In this document: piece by piece, positions 7,931 through 19,440 of the stretch | Position numbering within the stretch: the stretch's first letter is position 1 | How the letters are laid out: each line of letters opens with the position of its first letter | Assembly: GCA_002724315.1 (NCBI GenBank) | Contig: PBOJ01000062.1 | Span: 1 to 64,000, forward strand | DNA length: 64,000 bases | Source of the DNA: Planctomycetaceae bacterium | GTDB lineage: Bacteria > Planctomycetota > Planctomycetia > Planctomycetales > Planctomycetaceae | Direction of reading: 5' to 3' | The notes under the pieces: model-generated | The model's database searches: none | Seen by the model: only the letters and a program-made list of their open reading frames with translations | What the model was told of the DNA's origin: nothing | Program-made: the position numbers and the translations under genes

Positions 7931-9412
7931 CTACCGGCGATTCCTCCGACGGGCTTTCCGGGCATTTTTTCGTTTCTGGCGTTTTTGGTTCCTGGCGGTG
8001 CTGCGGTCGGCCGGACCCCTTTTGCTGCGGGTTTTTTCCCTTTTGAGCTGTGCTCCGGGGTCAAGCATTCCGCCGTCCGACATTTCCTTGACCGCCTTCA
8101 TCCGGTCTTTCATTCCCATTCCGGCCATTTGTTGCATCATGCCCGACATGGCGTCGAACTGTTTGAGCAGGTTGTTGACATCGGAAGCGGCGTTGCCACT
8201 CCCCTTGGCGATGCGATTCCGCCTGGAGCGGTCGATTCGTTCGGGGTTCGACCGTTCGTCGGCGGTCATCGAGTTGATCATTCCTTCAATTCGCTTGAGG
8301 TCCGCCTCGGGATCTTCCATTTCGGGATTGTCGGCGATCATGCCACCGACGCCGGGGATCATCTTCATGATCTCTCGCATCGGTCCCATTTTCTTCATCA
8401 TCTTCATCTGCTTGCTGAAGTCGTCGAGGGTGAATTTTCCCTCGAGCATCTTCTGCTGCTGCGCCAGAGCCTCTTCCTCGTCGATCTGCTCCTGTGCGCG
8501 TTTGACCAGCCCGACGACGTCGCCCATTCCGAGGATCCGGTCGGCCATGCCCTCGGGCCGAAATTCCTCGAGACGATCCAGTCCCTCACCGACACCGACG
8601 TACTTGATCGGAACGCCGGTGACCGCCTTGACCGACAGGGCCGCACCGCCACGCGTATCGCCGTCGAGCTTGGTCAGGATCACGCCGTCGACTTCCAGTG
8701 CGTCGTTGAACGCCTTGGCGCTGTTGACGGCGTCCTGTCCGGTCATGGCGTCGCAGACCAGCAGGACCTGGTGAGGCTGGATCTTGCGGTCGATTTCCTC
8801 GAGCTCTCCCATCAACTCGTCGTCGACGTGCAGTCGGCCGGCGGTGTCGAGGATGACGACCCGGATTTCCGGATTGGCTTTGGCCTGTTTCAGCCCGTTG
8901 CGGCAGACCGCCAGGGGACTGCTGTCAGCGGTCTCGGTGTAACAGGGAACGTCGATCTGATCGGCGATCACCTGCAACTGGTCGATGGCGGCTGGTCGCT
9001 GAAGGTCGGCAGCGACCAGCATCGGCGTGTGACCCTGCTCCTTGAGCATCCGGGCCAGCTTGCCGCAAGTGGTTGTCTTGCCACTTCCCTGCAGTCCGCA
9101 CAGCATGACCACGGCGATGCCGTCACGACGGATCGGCAGTGACGGGTCGACCGGACCCATCAACTCGATCAGTTCGTGGTGCACGATCCCGACGATTTGC
9201 TCGCTGGGCCGAATCGACTTCAGGACCCGCTCGCCCAGCGCCTGGCTGCTGACGCGTTCGATGAACGCGTTGGCGACGTCGAAGTGGACGTCGGCTTCGA
9301 GCAGGGCTTGCCGGACCTGTTCGAGGCCCTCGCGGACGTTGCCTTCGGTCAAACGCGACCGTTCGATGAACGACAGCGCGCCCTTCAGTCCGTCGGTGAT
9401 GCCTTCGAACAT
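7931..9412 (-). CDS. ffh: signal recognition particle protein Ffh (SRP54)
   Basis: The protein has 493 residues. The N domain contains the ALLEADV helix. The G domain has the P-loop [15 protein letters not shown] (about 106-120), [19 protein letters not shown] and the GVGE closing loop. The Met-rich M domain that binds SRP RNA and signal peptides includes the typical MKMIPGVGG and [15 protein letters not shown] segments. It ends in an unusually basic tail of about 30 residues. Ffh carries nascent membrane and secreted proteins to FtsY. It is the first gene of the rpsP-trmD-rplS cluster, as in many bacteria; 160 bases separate it from rpsP. Confidence 0.97.
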   Translation of the reverse strand: MFEGITDGLKGALSFIERSRLTEGNVREGLEQVRQALLEADVHFDVANAFIERVSSQALGERVLKSIRPSEQIVGIVHHELIELMGPVDPSLPIRRDGIAVVMLCGLQGSGKTTTCGKLARMLKEQGHTPMLVAADLQRPAAIDQLQVIADQIDVPCYTETADSSPLAVCRNGLKQAKANPEIRVVILDTAGRLHVDDELMGELEEIDRKIQPHQVLLVCDAMTGQDAVNSAKAFNDALEVDGVILTKLDGDTRGGAALSVKAVTGVPIKYVGVGEGLDRLEEFRPEGMADRILGMGDVVGLVKRAQEQIDEEEALAQQQKMLEGKFTLDDFSKQMKMMKKMGPMREIMKMIPGVGGMIADNPEMEDPEADLKRIEGMINSMTADERSNPERIDRSRRNRIAKGSGNAASDVNNLLKQFDAMSGMMQQMAGMGMKDRMKAVKEMSDGGMLDPGAQLKREKTRSKRGPADRSTARNQKRQKRKNARKARRRNRR

Positions 9413-9660
9413 CGGTGCAGAAAGTCCGGATTCACGGGGGGTTGTGTGGCTGGCAGTCGCCAGGAAAACGTCGAGGCGACAGGGCTTAACACCGGCCGCG
9501 ACCCGTTGCCGGTTGAAACGGCGCGAACGGGCTGTGCCGAGGGCAAATTCTAGGGCACTCCCCTGCGCATGACAACGGCTCGCTCAACTCACACCCTCAC
9601 CGGCTGTCTGTTACACTGGTGTGTTCCGCGTCCCGAATTCTCCAACGAGCTTGGCTCCCG

Positions 9661-11100
<1,440 letters not shown>

Positions 11101-11173
11101 TCACTCCGAGACAAGATTTTCCCCGCGGCGAGAAGCCGACTCGAAATTCGTCGCACCCCTGGAGGCACAAACC

Positions 11174-11776
11174 ATGTCCGACAGTCAGATCACCAATGTC
11201 CGTGGAACAGCCATCCCGCTGTTGCTCGACGACATCGACACCGACCGGATCATCCCGGCCCGTTTTCTCAGGTGTGTGACATTCGACGGGTTGGGCGAAC
11301 ATGCCTTCGAGGATGATCGACAGCAGGACACCGGGCACCCTTTCAACCAGGAACGGTTCGCCGGGGCCGCCGTGTTGGTGACCGGACGGAACTTCGGCTG
11401 CGGATCCTCTCGAGAACACGCACCGCAAGCCCTGATGCGTTGGGGAGTGCGGGCGATCGTGGCCGAGTCGTACGCCGAGATCTTCTTCGGCAACTGCACG
11501 GCGCTGGGTGTCCCTGCCGTGACGTTGGAGCGAGATCGGCTCGAGGAACTGACCGCGAGTGTCGAAGCCGATCCGTCGATTGAGATCACCGTCGACCTGG
11601 AGGCCGGTTCGGTCGGATGGGGTGAGCAGACCGCGACGGCGGAGCTTGCCGAGAGTGCCCGGACGGCATTGATCTCCGGTGAATGGGACTTCCTGAGCCA
11701 GTTGCTGGCCAACAGCGAGGCGATTCGGGAAACCGCCGCGACGATTCCCTATCTCAGTGGATTCGGTGGCGCATGA
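11174..11776 (+). CDS. leuD: 3-isopropylmalate dehydratase small subunit
   Basis: The protein has 200 residues, the usual LeuD size. Diagnostic stretches are [14 protein letters not shown], the swivel-domain loop [17 protein letters not shown], and the [18 protein letters not shown] block. It supplies the substrate-specificity domain to LeuC. GGAGG at 11160-11164 precedes the ATG; the longer open frame upstream overlaps leuC and has no LeuD similarity. Its stop overlaps the start of the next gene (ATGA), so the apbE-like protein is probably translationally coupled. Confidence 0.96.
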   Translation: MSDSQITNVRGTAIPLLLDDIDTDRIIPARFLRCVTFDGLGEHAFEDDRQQDTGHPFNQERFAGAAVLVTGRNFGCGSSREHAPQALMRWGVRAIVAESYAEIFFGNCTALGVPAVTLERDRLEELTASVEADPSIEITVDLEAGSVGWGEQTATAELAESARTALISGEWDFLSQLLANSEAIRETAATIPYLSGFGGA

Positions 11777-12846
11777 GTGGCCCCGACGGGGTGGGGGCGA
11801 GTCGGCGGGAATTCCTGGCCGGGAAGGGGCACGCCGACCAATCGGCGTTGCGGGCCGAGCCTGACGGCGGGACTGAAGTCCCCCAGGCCGGCGACACACT
11901 GAGAATTCAGACGCGGGCCATGAATTGCCAGTTCGCGGTGTTTCTGGACGTTGATCGTCGTGACCAGCTCGATGCGGTTTCGTCCGTTCTGGAATCGGTG
12001 CATGGCCTCGAAGCCCTGATGACGGTTTATCGCTCTGAGAGTCCGATGGCACGGGCCAACGCTTCTGCTGCCCACTCGCAGGTGGTACTCGACGAAGTGC
12101 TGTTTGACGTGGTGGCGATGGCGTGTCGGATCGCCCGGGAGACCGACGGAGCGTTCGATCCGACAACCGGGCCGCTGGTGGAATTGTGGCGACAGGCTCG
12201 TGAAGTGGGCCAGGTTCCCGAGGACGATGAGGTGCGACGTGTGCGGGGACTGGGTGGACTGGAGGACGTCGAGATCGATGTCCGCGCCGGATCGGTTTTC
12301 TATCGCCGGGCTGGTGTCGAATTGAATCTCGGAGGAATTGGAAAGGGTTTTGCCCTGGACAGGATCGCGGACGAGTTGTTCACGGCCGAAGTGGGTGCGT
12401 ACCTGTTGCACGGCGGGCACAGCAGCCTGTTGGCTCGTGGTCCGCACCAGCAGCATGCCGGTTGGCCGGTGGGGATTCGCAACCCGCTGTTTCCCAGCAA
12501 GCGGCTGGCGACATTGGTGTTGCGCGACCAGGCCATGTCGACCAGCGGTTCGGGGATCGAGTCGTTCCGGATCGGAGGACGCCGATTCAGTGACATTCTT
12601 GATCCTCGCACCGGATGGCCGGTCGAGGGGATGTTGAGCGTGACGGTACTGGCCGAGACCGCGGCAGAGGCTGACGCACTCTCAACGGCGTTTTTCGTCC
12701 GAGGGGTCGAATTTGCCCGGACCTGTTGCGATAATCGGCACGGGGTCAGCGCCTTGCTGATCCCGACACCTCGCCGGGGCCAGACGCTCGAGCCGATCGT
12801 CTGCGGAATTTCCGATGAGGTGTTGTTCTTTGAAGAGTCGGTCTGA
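11773..12846 (+). CDS. apbE: FAD:protein FMN transferase (ApbE family)
   Basis: The protein has 357 residues. The ATG overlaps the leuD stop codon. The N-terminus contains [10 protein letters not shown], which resembles a twin-arginine signal but lacks a clear hydrophobic core. The ApbE fold follows: [23 protein letters not shown], the [14 protein letters not shown] segment, [19 protein letters not shown] and [11 protein letters not shown] with the metal-binding Asp. ApbE moves FMN from FAD onto a Thr of target proteins such as Nqr/Rnf subunits, normally outside the membrane. Its coupling to leuCD is not functionally obvious. The downstream DoxX and Gfo/Idh genes are also redox-related. Confidence 0.88.
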   Translation: MSGPDGVGASRREFLAGKGHADQSALRAEPDGGTEVPQAGDTLRIQTRAMNCQFAVFLDVDRRDQLDAVSSVLESVHGLEALMTVYRSESPMARANASAAHSQVVLDEVLFDVVAMACRIARETDGAFDPTTGPLVELWRQAREVGQVPEDDEVRRVRGLGGLEDVEIDVRAGSVFYRRAGVELNLGGIGKGFALDRIADELFTAEVGAYLLHGGHSSLLARGPHQQHAGWPVGIRNPLFPSKRLATLVLRDQAMSTSGSGIESFRIGGRRFSDILDPRTGWPVEGMLSVTVLAETAAEADALSTAFFVRGVEFARTCCDNRHGVSALLIPTPRRGQTLEPIVCGISDEVLFFEESV

Positions 12847-12899
12847 ACGCTGCGACCTGTGGCGACACCGGGGCCGGGAATACCCGTTGGGACAAGAGC

Positions 12900-14321
12900 T
12901 TGCACAACCGAAAATCGACATTTCTGGTCACCGTCACGCTGCTGGTGATTCTGAGGATCGCCATCGGTTGGCAGTTCCTTTACGAGGGGCTCTGGAAGTT
13001 GCAGAGTCGCCAGACGGCCAAGCCGTGGACGTCGGCCGGATACCTGCGCAACTCGCAGGGGCCCTTCCGCAACGTCTTTCGCAGCCTGACCGGGGATCCC
13101 GACGAATTGAATTGGCTGAATGCCGACTGGGTCATCGCGAGATGGGACACATGGCAAGGGAAGTTTGTGGCCGACCATGGGCTGGACAAGAGCCAGGTCG
13201 GTCGGTTGGATCGCCTGCTCAACGGCCCCAAGGATTTCCGTGCCGAGTTGGCGGCATTGCCGGATGGATTGCAGTTCCGTGGCACCCTGGCCAAGCGATT
13301 GACCTTCGTCGCCGAGTCCCAGCGGCTGGTCGTTGATGGGAAGGCGCACCTGACTCCTCGTGAGCGGGATGCGGCACTGAAACTGGTGACGGTGGATGAG
13401 AATCCGGCACCGGAACAGCGGGAGGCGAATGCGACGGCCAGGAAGTACCGCGAAGCGATCGAGAAGGTCTTTGCCCGGTCATCGCGGTTGAGCTTCAAGG
13501 AGCGGATGCGAGCGTCGTTGCTGGGCGATCCTGAGCGGGCGGGGTTGACCATCACCGACCGCAAGACCAAGGAGGAACTCGAGACTCGGCTGGGAGAAAT
13601 CGAGCTCTACCGGCGGCAACTCGCGCGGTATGAAGCGAGCCTGGAATCGGCCGAGACCGACTTTCAGCAGAAACACGTCCGCCAGTCGGGTGTGCCCGGA
13701 CACGGTGACACAGCCGAGATCCGCGCATCACTGGTCGGGCCGATCAAGGCCCTGGAACGGGAGTTGATTGAAGCGGCCGAGAAGTTGCTGACGCCCGAGC
13801 AGCGGGCGCGTGGCCCGGTGGCGATGCCTCCGACACGGATCAACCAGATCGACGCGATGACAATGTGGGGCTTGACGGTGATCGGAACGCTGTTGATCGC
13901 CGGCTTTTGCAGTCGATTGGCTGCCGTTGGTGGGGCGGTGCTGCTGTTTTCGTTCTACCTGGCCATGCCTCCCTGGCCGGGCGTCCCACCGGCTCCGGGG
14001 CCTGAACACAGCCTGTGGGTCAACAAGAATCTGATCGAGGTACTCGCCTTGTTGGCCCTGGCGTCGGTGCCGACGGGCCGTTGGTTTGGCCTGGATGCGT
14101 TGACCGGACGCTTGCCGTTGAAATGGCGCAAGAACGGTGATGGTTCGGCTGATTCCGCGGCCGAGACCCCGGCAACAGTAACAGCCGGGTTGTCGACGAC
14201 GGCTGTTGAGTCGGATGGAGAAGAGACCGATACTGTGAAGAGATCTGGAGACGCGGACGCCGACGGCGATCGCGATTCCGGAAACGAAGCGGAAGAGGCC
14301 ACCGAGTTGGAGAAAGAATGA
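12900..14321 (+). CDS. DoxX-like membrane protein with large extracytoplasmic insert
   Basis: The protein has 473 residues, far longer than a plain DoxX (~140). A first membrane helix (about 8-25, [20 protein letters not shown]) carries the DoxX-like R-x-x-x-G-W-x-F-L-x-E-G. Then comes a hydrophilic, mainly helical insert of about 280 residues with Lys/Glu-rich coiled-coil character. A cluster of helices follows near 320-400 ([46 protein letters not shown]). It ends in an acidic, low-complexity tail. The start is taken as TTG because it gives a short basic N-terminus before the first helix. Ten bases separate it from a Gfo/Idh gene, a pairing seen repeatedly in planctomycetes. Function unknown. 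Confidence 0.78.
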   Translation: MHNRKSTFLVTVTLLVILRIAIGWQFLYEGLWKLQSRQTAKPWTSAGYLRNSQGPFRNVFRSLTGDPDELNWLNADWVIARWDTWQGKFVADHGLDKSQVGRLDRLLNGPKDFRAELAALPDGLQFRGTLAKRLTFVAESQRLVVDGKAHLTPRERDAALKLVTVDENPAPEQREANATARKYREAIEKVFARSSRLSFKERMRASLLGDPERAGLTITDRKTKEELETRLGEIELYRRQLARYEASLESAETDFQQKHVRQSGVPGHGDTAEIRASLVGPIKALERELIEAAEKLLTPEQRARGPVAMPPTRINQIDAMTMWGLTVIGTLLIAGFCSRLAAVGGAVLLFSFYLAMPPWPGVPPAPGPEHSLWVNKNLIEVLALLALASVPTGRWFGLDALTGRLPLKWRKNGDGSADSAAETPATVTAGLSTTAVESDGEETDTVKRSGDADADGDRDSGNEAEEATELEKE

Positions 14322-14331
14322 GGAGCGTGTC

Positions 14332-15894
14332 ATGCAACTGACACCCGAAGAAGTCCAGACCGGCAAGGACAATTTCAACGAGGCCCTGGCGGCGACCCGT
14401 GGCGGGGACTCGACGTTCGAAGACGCCGTGGCGCTGTCCCGGCGGAGCTTCATGAAGGGGGCCGCCGGTGCGACGGCCGGGCTGGGGTCGATCTATTTCG
14501 GCTACGACGCGCTCAAAGGCGACCCGGTACGTGTCGGCTTCATTGGTACCGGTGACGAAGGCAACGTGCTGCTGACCGAGCATCCGCCGGCCTACATGGA
14601 CATCGTGGCGATCGCCGACCTGCGACCGACCAATCGCCAGCGAGCCTTCACCGGTGACGGCAACGCTCGCCGCACCGGGCTCAACAAGAAACTCGGGCGT
14701 CAGAAGGCCAGCCAGATCAAGGTCTATGAAGACCACAAACAACTGATTGCCGATCCCAACGTCGAAGCCGTCGTGATTGCCGTTCCGCTGTCGCATCATG
14801 CTCCGATTGCGATCGAAGCGATGAAGGCGGGCAAGCACGTGCTGACCGAGAAACTGATGGCTCATTCGATCAGCGAGTGCAAGGAGATGATCGAGGTGGC
14901 AGCCGCGACAGGCCGTTTCCTGGCCGTTGGACATCAGCGGCATTACAGCGTGCTGTACGACAACGCCAACTTCCTGGTCAAGCAGGGCCTGCTGGGCGAC
15001 ATTCGTCACATCCGGGCCCAGTGGCACCGCAACAACAGTTTCCCCGGCCGTGACAGTTGGCGGAAGCCGATCTCCAAGGCCGACGCCGCTGCATTGGACA
15101 GCAAGATCAGTGGCTACGACTACAAGTCGATGAACGAATTGGTCAACTGGCGGCTCTACAACCGCACCGGGGGAGGGCTGATGGCCGAACTGGGCAGCCA
15201 CCAGATGGACGCCTGCAGCATCTTCCTGGGGAAGGTGCACCCGCTGGCGGTGCAGGGTTACGGTGGGAAGAACTTCTACGGTGTGCAGAACGTCGGGTCG
15301 CCGGACAAGCAGGGCGATGACCGCGAGATCGACGATCACGTCTACGTGACGTTCGAGTTCCCCGGCAAGAACTACCACCCGAAGGACAATCCCGACGACG
15401 TGGTGGTCGTGACCTACTCGTCGCTGAACACCAACCGCCTGGAGAGTTTTGGCGAGACGTTGTTGGGCAGTCGTGGGACGATGGTGGTCAAGCAGGAACA
15501 GGAGGCACTGTTGTACAAGGAGGGGAGTCCGTCGACGGGAGCCGGCGGTCCCGAGCAGCGTTTGCACGTGATTGGAGGCAAGGGCGGTCCGGTGATGGAT
15601 GCCAGCGCCAGCCTGGCTCCGAGTTCAGCAGCTGCGGTCGCATCCAGCGCCCTGGGAGCGAGCATCAGCCGGGGTTACACCGAGGAGATGGAGCATTTCT
15701 GCCACTGCATCCGCAACGAGAAGCCCAACGACAATACGTTGCGTTGTGGTGGAGTCGTCGCGATGGCCGATGCGATCATGGCGCTGACGGCCAACCTGGC
15801 GATGAAGTATCGCAAGCGAATCGTGTTCAAGGACGAGTGGTTCGATCCGGCCAGTAAGGCGACGCCCGAAACCGACCCGGAAATCGTTGGTTAG
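14332..15894 (+). CDS. Gfo/Idh/MocA family protein with internal twin-arginine signal
   Basis: The protein has 520 residues. About 35 hydrophilic residues precede [17 protein letters not shown] (twin Arg at 37-38), so the Tat-like signal is unusually internal. The Rossmann motif ([10 protein letters not shown]) and a TEKLMAHS block in the place of the usual EKP follow. The large C-terminal domain includes [13 protein letters not shown], where the His is typically catalytic. An Ala/Ser-rich linker near residue 420-445 precedes the last helices. It is probably membrane-tethered or periplasmic and may act with the DoxX-like protein encoded directly upstream. The substrate is not predictable. Confidence 0.85.
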   Translation: MQLTPEEVQTGKDNFNEALAATRGGDSTFEDAVALSRRSFMKGAAGATAGLGSIYFGYDALKGDPVRVGFIGTGDEGNVLLTEHPPAYMDIVAIADLRPTNRQRAFTGDGNARRTGLNKKLGRQKASQIKVYEDHKQLIADPNVEAVVIAVPLSHHAPIAIEAMKAGKHVLTEKLMAHSISECKEMIEVAAATGRFLAVGHQRHYSVLYDNANFLVKQGLLGDIRHIRAQWHRNNSFPGRDSWRKPISKADAAALDSKISGYDYKSMNELVNWRLYNRTGGGLMAELGSHQMDACSIFLGKVHPLAVQGYGGKNFYGVQNVGSPDKQGDDREIDDHVYVTFEFPGKNYHPKDNPDDVVVVTYSSLNTNRLESFGETLLGSRGTMVVKQEQEALLYKEGSPSTGAGGPEQRLHVIGGKGGPVMDASASLAPSSAAAVASSALGASISRGYTEEMEHFCHCIRNEKPNDNTLRCGGVVAMADAIMALTANLAMKYRKRIVFKDEWFDPASKATPETDPEIVG

Positions 15895-15900
15895 CCCGCG

Positions 15901-16008
15901 ATGGGTCGCTGGCCCGATTCTCGCCGATCCACCTGGACGACCATTCTCCTGATGTTCGTCCTTTTCCCGGCTCTGTGCTGGGCCTGCTGGTGGTTCGTCA
16001 ACCGGTGA
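15901..16008 (+). CDS. possible 35-residue single-span membrane peptide
   Basis: A 36-codon frame begins seven bases after the Gfo/Idh stop. The peptide starts MGRWPDSRRSTW, is followed by a hydrophobic, Trp/Cys-rich span (TTILLMFVLFPALCWACWWF) and ends VNR, which fits one inside-out membrane helix with positive residues on the cytoplasmic side. No Shine-Dalgarno sequence is evident, so it may depend on readthrough coupling. I do not recognise a family. It may be chance. Confidence 0.4.
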   Translation: MGRWPDSRRSTWTTILLMFVLFPALCWACWWFVNR

Positions 16009-16035
16009 ACGTGTGTTGCCCGAACGCCCGGCGAA

Positions 16036-17412
16036 TCACTCGCTGCCCGAGGAAGGGGCCGGGGTGTCCCCCGGGCGGGGCAGGCGACCGGACAACAGCA
16101 ACGGCGCCAGCATTACGATGGCACTGCCGTAATACGGCCATTGCGAGCCGAGTTTCCAGAAGACCAGCCCGGCGATGATCGGGGCGATGGCGCGAGAAAG
16201 GGCTCCCAGGGAGCGGAACACTCCCAGGACCTCACCCTGTCGGTCGGCGGGGGTGTAGAGAGACACGAGGGCCGAGAGGCACGGAGACACCAGGGCACTG
16301 CCGATGGCCAGCAACGCGAGTCCGCAGTAGAACGGCAACGTGCTGGTGGCCCAGCCGACGATCACCAGCCCCGGCAGAACCATCGCCAGTCCAACGCGAA
16401 TCAGCCGGCGCTCTCCCAGTTTCGGGGCCAGCCTGCGGACGATTCCGCCCTGCACCAGGGCGATCAGCAGGCCGATGAAGATGAAGATCCACATCATGTC
16501 TCGCTGCGTATACTCCAGCCGGTCCTTGGCCAGGAACACCAGCGTGAATTCCATTCCGGCGAACGCCGTCTGGAACAGGAAGAAGACGAGGTTGGTTCCC
16601 GAGACGCCATCGGGCAGATTGGCGCCGGAAAGCAACCGGACCGGATTGAACGAGCGGGCGTGGGTTGAACTGGTACCACGTTTCTCGGGTGGCAGAGTTT
16701 CGGGCAACCGGAGGCTGACCCAGATCAGGTTCCAGAGCGAAAGGCCCAGGGCGCCCAGGGCGGGTGCCGAATACGGGTTGAGGCCGGGGAGACCAGCTGT
16801 GCCGGTGAGATCGATGCCTGAGAGCATGGCGCCGATGGCCGGTCCGAGAATGAAGCCCAGGCCGAAGGCCGCCCCGATCATTCCCATTCCCTTGGCGCGA
16901 TCCTTTTCGCCGGTGATGTCGGCCACGGCCGCGGTGGCCACCGAGATGTTGCCACCCATCACCCCGGCCACGACACGCGAGACGACCAGCAGAACGAAGC
17001 TGCCTGCGAAGACCCAGACCAGGTAGGCCAGTGCCAGGCCGGTGATCGAGATGAGCAGGATCGGGCGACGACCGGTGCGGTCGGAAAGTCGACCCCACAA
17101 TGGCGCGAAGACGAATTGCAGTGTCGAGTAGATTGAGCCGAGGATGCCACCGAACAGGGCCGTGGTGTAGAGACGTTGCTTTGTTTCCTCCGGGTGGCTG
17201 ACGAATTCGCCAAGCCAGGCGGCCAGTTTCCCGATCAGGCTCTCGGTCCCTTCGGCCTCGACGTAATGGTCGAGCATGTCGGGGAAAAGTGGGAAGATGA
17301 TCGAGAATCCCACGAGGTCGACAAAAACCGTGAGGAACAGCACTCCCAGCGAAGCGCGGCGAGGTGCCGGTGTGGGCACGGGAGGAGCGGGTGGGGTGGA
17401 CGAGTCGGTCAT
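16036..17412 (-). CDS. major facilitator superfamily transporter (tetracycline-resistance-like)
   Basis: The protein has 458 residues and about 12 predicted membrane helices. A Pro-rich cytoplasmic N-terminus leads into LGVLFLTVFVDLVGFSIIFP, typical of the TetA/DHA1 group. The loop 2-3 motif A is present (GRLSDRTGRRPILL), and the second half carries a degenerate version. An insert after helix 1 (about 45 residues, EAEGTESLIG onward) is longer than usual. The ATG at 17412 was chosen because upstream codons overlap the preceding gene. The substrate is unknown; drug or metabolite export is the family expectation. Its start lies one base after the stop of the secreted protein gene upstream. Confidence 0.88.
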   Translation of the reverse strand: MTDSSTPPAPPVPTPAPRRASLGVLFLTVFVDLVGFSIIFPLFPDMLDHYVEAEGTESLIGKLAAWLGEFVSHPEETKQRLYTTALFGGILGSIYSTLQFVFAPLWGRLSDRTGRRPILLISITGLALAYLVWVFAGSFVLLVVSRVVAGVMGGNISVATAAVADITGEKDRAKGMGMIGAAFGLGFILGPAIGAMLSGIDLTGTAGLPGLNPYSAPALGALGLSLWNLIWVSLRLPETLPPEKRGTSSTHARSFNPVRLLSGANLPDGVSGTNLVFFLFQTAFAGMEFTLVFLAKDRLEYTQRDMMWIFIFIGLLIALVQGGIVRRLAPKLGERRLIRVGLAMVLPGLVIVGWATSTLPFYCGLALLAIGSALVSPCLSALVSLYTPADRQGEVLGVFRSLGALSRAIAPIIAGLVFWKLGSQWPYYGSAIVMLAPLLLSGRLPRPGDTPAPSSGSE

Positions 17413-17413
17413 G

Positions 17414-18007
17414 TCAGTTTTGCGACTCGCCCAACAGCCCCTTGATGCCGACCAGCACGCGGCGGGTGCCGGCGTCGTCGAGTTCCCTGGACCGGAAGCC
17501 GAATCGGCCCACAACTTTCATGCGACGGTACAACACCACTGTCACCTCGGCCTGCCTGTGAATGTTCTGGCAACTGGGGGAACCGACCACGTCGGTGGCC
17601 ACCGACAGCGGCAGGCTGACCTTCTGGTTGAAGGCCATGGTCTGAAGCGGGGAAATGGCCCGTCCCGGATCGGGAGAGATCAGCACCCCGAAACTCCTGA
17701 GCCCCGCGACCCGGTTCCGGTCGACGACCTTGTCGATCTCCTTGAGCAATTTTCCGAGTGCGGGGCCGGTGTTCCGGAACAGTATCATCACGCACGGCCG
17801 CGAACCGTTGCGGCAGACGTAACAGACCGACTTGTTTCTCAGCGGGCCGGTCACTGCTCTCACGTAGAATGATGGGACCGGCTGTCCGATATCGCGCCCC
17901 GACCGAATCGGCGGCTTGTCGGCAGCACCAGCCACCGCCAGCACCACCAGCGCAAATGCCACGACCGCCGGCGTGCGAATTCGGGATGAGAAACGGCAAG
18001 AGGACAT
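17414..18007 (-). CDS. secreted thioredoxin-fold-like protein of unknown function
   Basis: The protein has 197 residues with a signal peptide (basic MSSCRFSSRIR, hydrophobic VVAFALVVLAVAG, cleavage near AGA-A). The mature part begins GRDIGQPVPSFYVRAVTG, resembling the opening of peroxiredoxin-like proteins. It has CYVCRNGSRPCVMILF with a C-x-x-C and a third Cys, but the C-x-x-C is not in the normal thioredoxin position. A later Cys is in GSPSCQNI. I recall similar unannotated planctomycete proteins but no known function. A redox or thiol role is an inference. It sits immediately upstream of the MFS gene in the same direction. Confidence 0.7.
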   Translation of the reverse strand: MSSCRFSSRIRTPAVVAFALVVLAVAGAADKPPIRSGRDIGQPVPSFYVRAVTGPLRNKSVCYVCRNGSRPCVMILFRNTGPALGKLLKEIDKVVDRNRVAGLRSFGVLISPDPGRAISPLQTMAFNQKVSLPLSVATDVVGSPSCQNIHRQAEVTVVLYRRMKVVGRFGFRSRELDDAGTRRVLVGIKGLLGESQN

Positions 18008-18099
18008 GCAGGGGGTCCGCAGGAGGAGCCGGGGCGTCACGACCCATTGTCGGGGTTTTGCGGGAACGAAGCAACGGCCGTCTGAATTGCCGAAGGGTC

Positions 18100-19290
18100 C
18101 TAGAGGACTGCGGCGATGGATTCGCAGAGTTTTCCGACGTTGTCGGTGGTGACTCCGGCGACGTTGATCCGTCCGTTACGAACCATGTAGATACCGAATT
18201 CGTCTTTGAGTCGATCCACCTGTTCGGGGGAGAGACCCGAGAAACTGAACATGCCTCTTTGGCGGGTGACCGAGCTGAAGTCGTGGCCCGGGGCGGCCGC
18301 CGCCAGGCCGTCGGCCAGGGCCTGACGCATGTCGTTGATTCGGCTCCGCATCTCGGCCAGTTCCGTCTCCCATCCGGCTCGCAATTCGGCATCGCCGAGG
18401 ATCGTCGTCACGATGCCGGCTCCGTGGGCCGGCGGGTTCGAGTAGTTGCACCGGATGGTTCGCTTGAGGCGGCTGAGTACGACCGACGCGGTGTCGCTGT
18501 CCCCGGTCACCACGGTGAGAGCTCCGACACGTTCACGATACAGCCCGAAGTTCTTCGAGAAACTGCTGGCCACCAGCATTCGGCACCCGGGACGGGCCAA
18601 GGCCCTGAGCCCGGCGGCATCCGACTCGAGACCGTCTCCGAAGCCTTGGTAGGCGAAGTCGACCAGGGGCAACAGTTCCCGGTCGGCCACGATCTCGGCG
18701 ATCTGGTTCCACTGCTCAAGTGAGGGATCGACCCCGGTGGGGTTGTGACAGCAGGCGTGCAGGCAGACGATGTCGCCGGCCGGAATCTGGGCCAGATCAT
18801 CGAGCATGGCCTGGGCATCGAGACCTCGAGTCGCCTCGTCATAGTAGCCGTATTCGGAGATCGGCAATCCCGCCGAACGGAAAATGTTGGGGTGATTGGG
18901 CCAGGTGGGCCGACTGCACCAGATCGAGGAATCCGGGAACGCGGTCGCGAGAAACTCGGCCGCCACCCGCAACGCTCCGGTTCCGCCGGGAGCCTGGACG
19001 GTGGTTGCCCGTCCTGAACCGGTCACTTCGTGGTCCGGACCGAACAGCAGGGCGCGGGAGGCTGCGCTGAACTCCTGCATCCCGTCGATGCCCAGGTAGC
19101 CCTTGGACGCTTCGGTCTCGACCAGACGCCGTTCGGCTTCCTTGACACATTCGAGTACCGGAGTGGTTCCGCCGGCATCCTTGTAGACGCCGGTGGTGAG
19201 GTTGATCTTGGCCTCGGTCGTGTCACGGGCAAAGGCCTCGTTGAGCCCGAGTATGGCATCCGGTGGTGCGGCTTCGAGTTGCTGGAACAT
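18100..19290 (-). CDS. aromatic/aspartate aminotransferase (class I)
   Basis: The protein has 396 residues, the standard length of AspC/TyrB enzymes. It begins MFQQLEAAPPDAILGLNEAF, the usual start of the family, followed by KINLTTGVYKD, GYLGIDGMQEF and TVQAPGGTGALR. HACCHNPTGVDPS and the PLP-binding Lys motif SSFSKNFGLYRERVG are present, and the C-terminal Arg-binding region ends in GRINVAGV. It transfers amino groups between aspartate or aromatic amino acids and 2-oxo acids. The chosen ATG gives the conserved N-terminus; the frame remains open 21 codons further upstream. It is divergent from the lipoprotein gene. Confidence 0.93.
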   Translation of the reverse strand: MFQQLEAAPPDAILGLNEAFARDTTEAKINLTTGVYKDAGGTTPVLECVKEAERRLVETEASKGYLGIDGMQEFSAASRALLFGPDHEVTGSGRATTVQAPGGTGALRVAAEFLATAFPDSSIWCSRPTWPNHPNIFRSAGLPISEYGYYDEATRGLDAQAMLDDLAQIPAGDIVCLHACCHNPTGVDPSLEQWNQIAEIVADRELLPLVDFAYQGFGDGLESDAAGLRALARPGCRMLVASSFSKNFGLYRERVGALTVVTGDSDTASVVLSRLKRTIRCNYSNPPAHGAGIVTTILGDAELRAGWETELAEMRSRINDMRQALADGLAAAAPGHDFSSVTRQRGMFSFSGLSPEQVDRLKDEFGIYMVRNGRINVAGVTTDNVGKLCESIAAVL

Positions 19291-19440
19291 CACGGTGTCC
19301 TGGGGTCGAGTTTTGAGTCTCATTGTTGGGGCGCAGAGCGATTGTTCTGACACGGTTTCTGATCGTCAAGTGGCGTCCAATTTCCAGGCCAGGTTGAGTA
19401 TCTCGTTGCTTGCTCCGGACGCGTCGTACAAGATCGAGTG

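Noticed and set aside
9612-9617. TACACT as a leuC promoter -10 box
   Set aside because: No matching -35 element is visible at 16 to 18 bases, and planctomycete promoters are poorly defined, so it is only noted under leuC.
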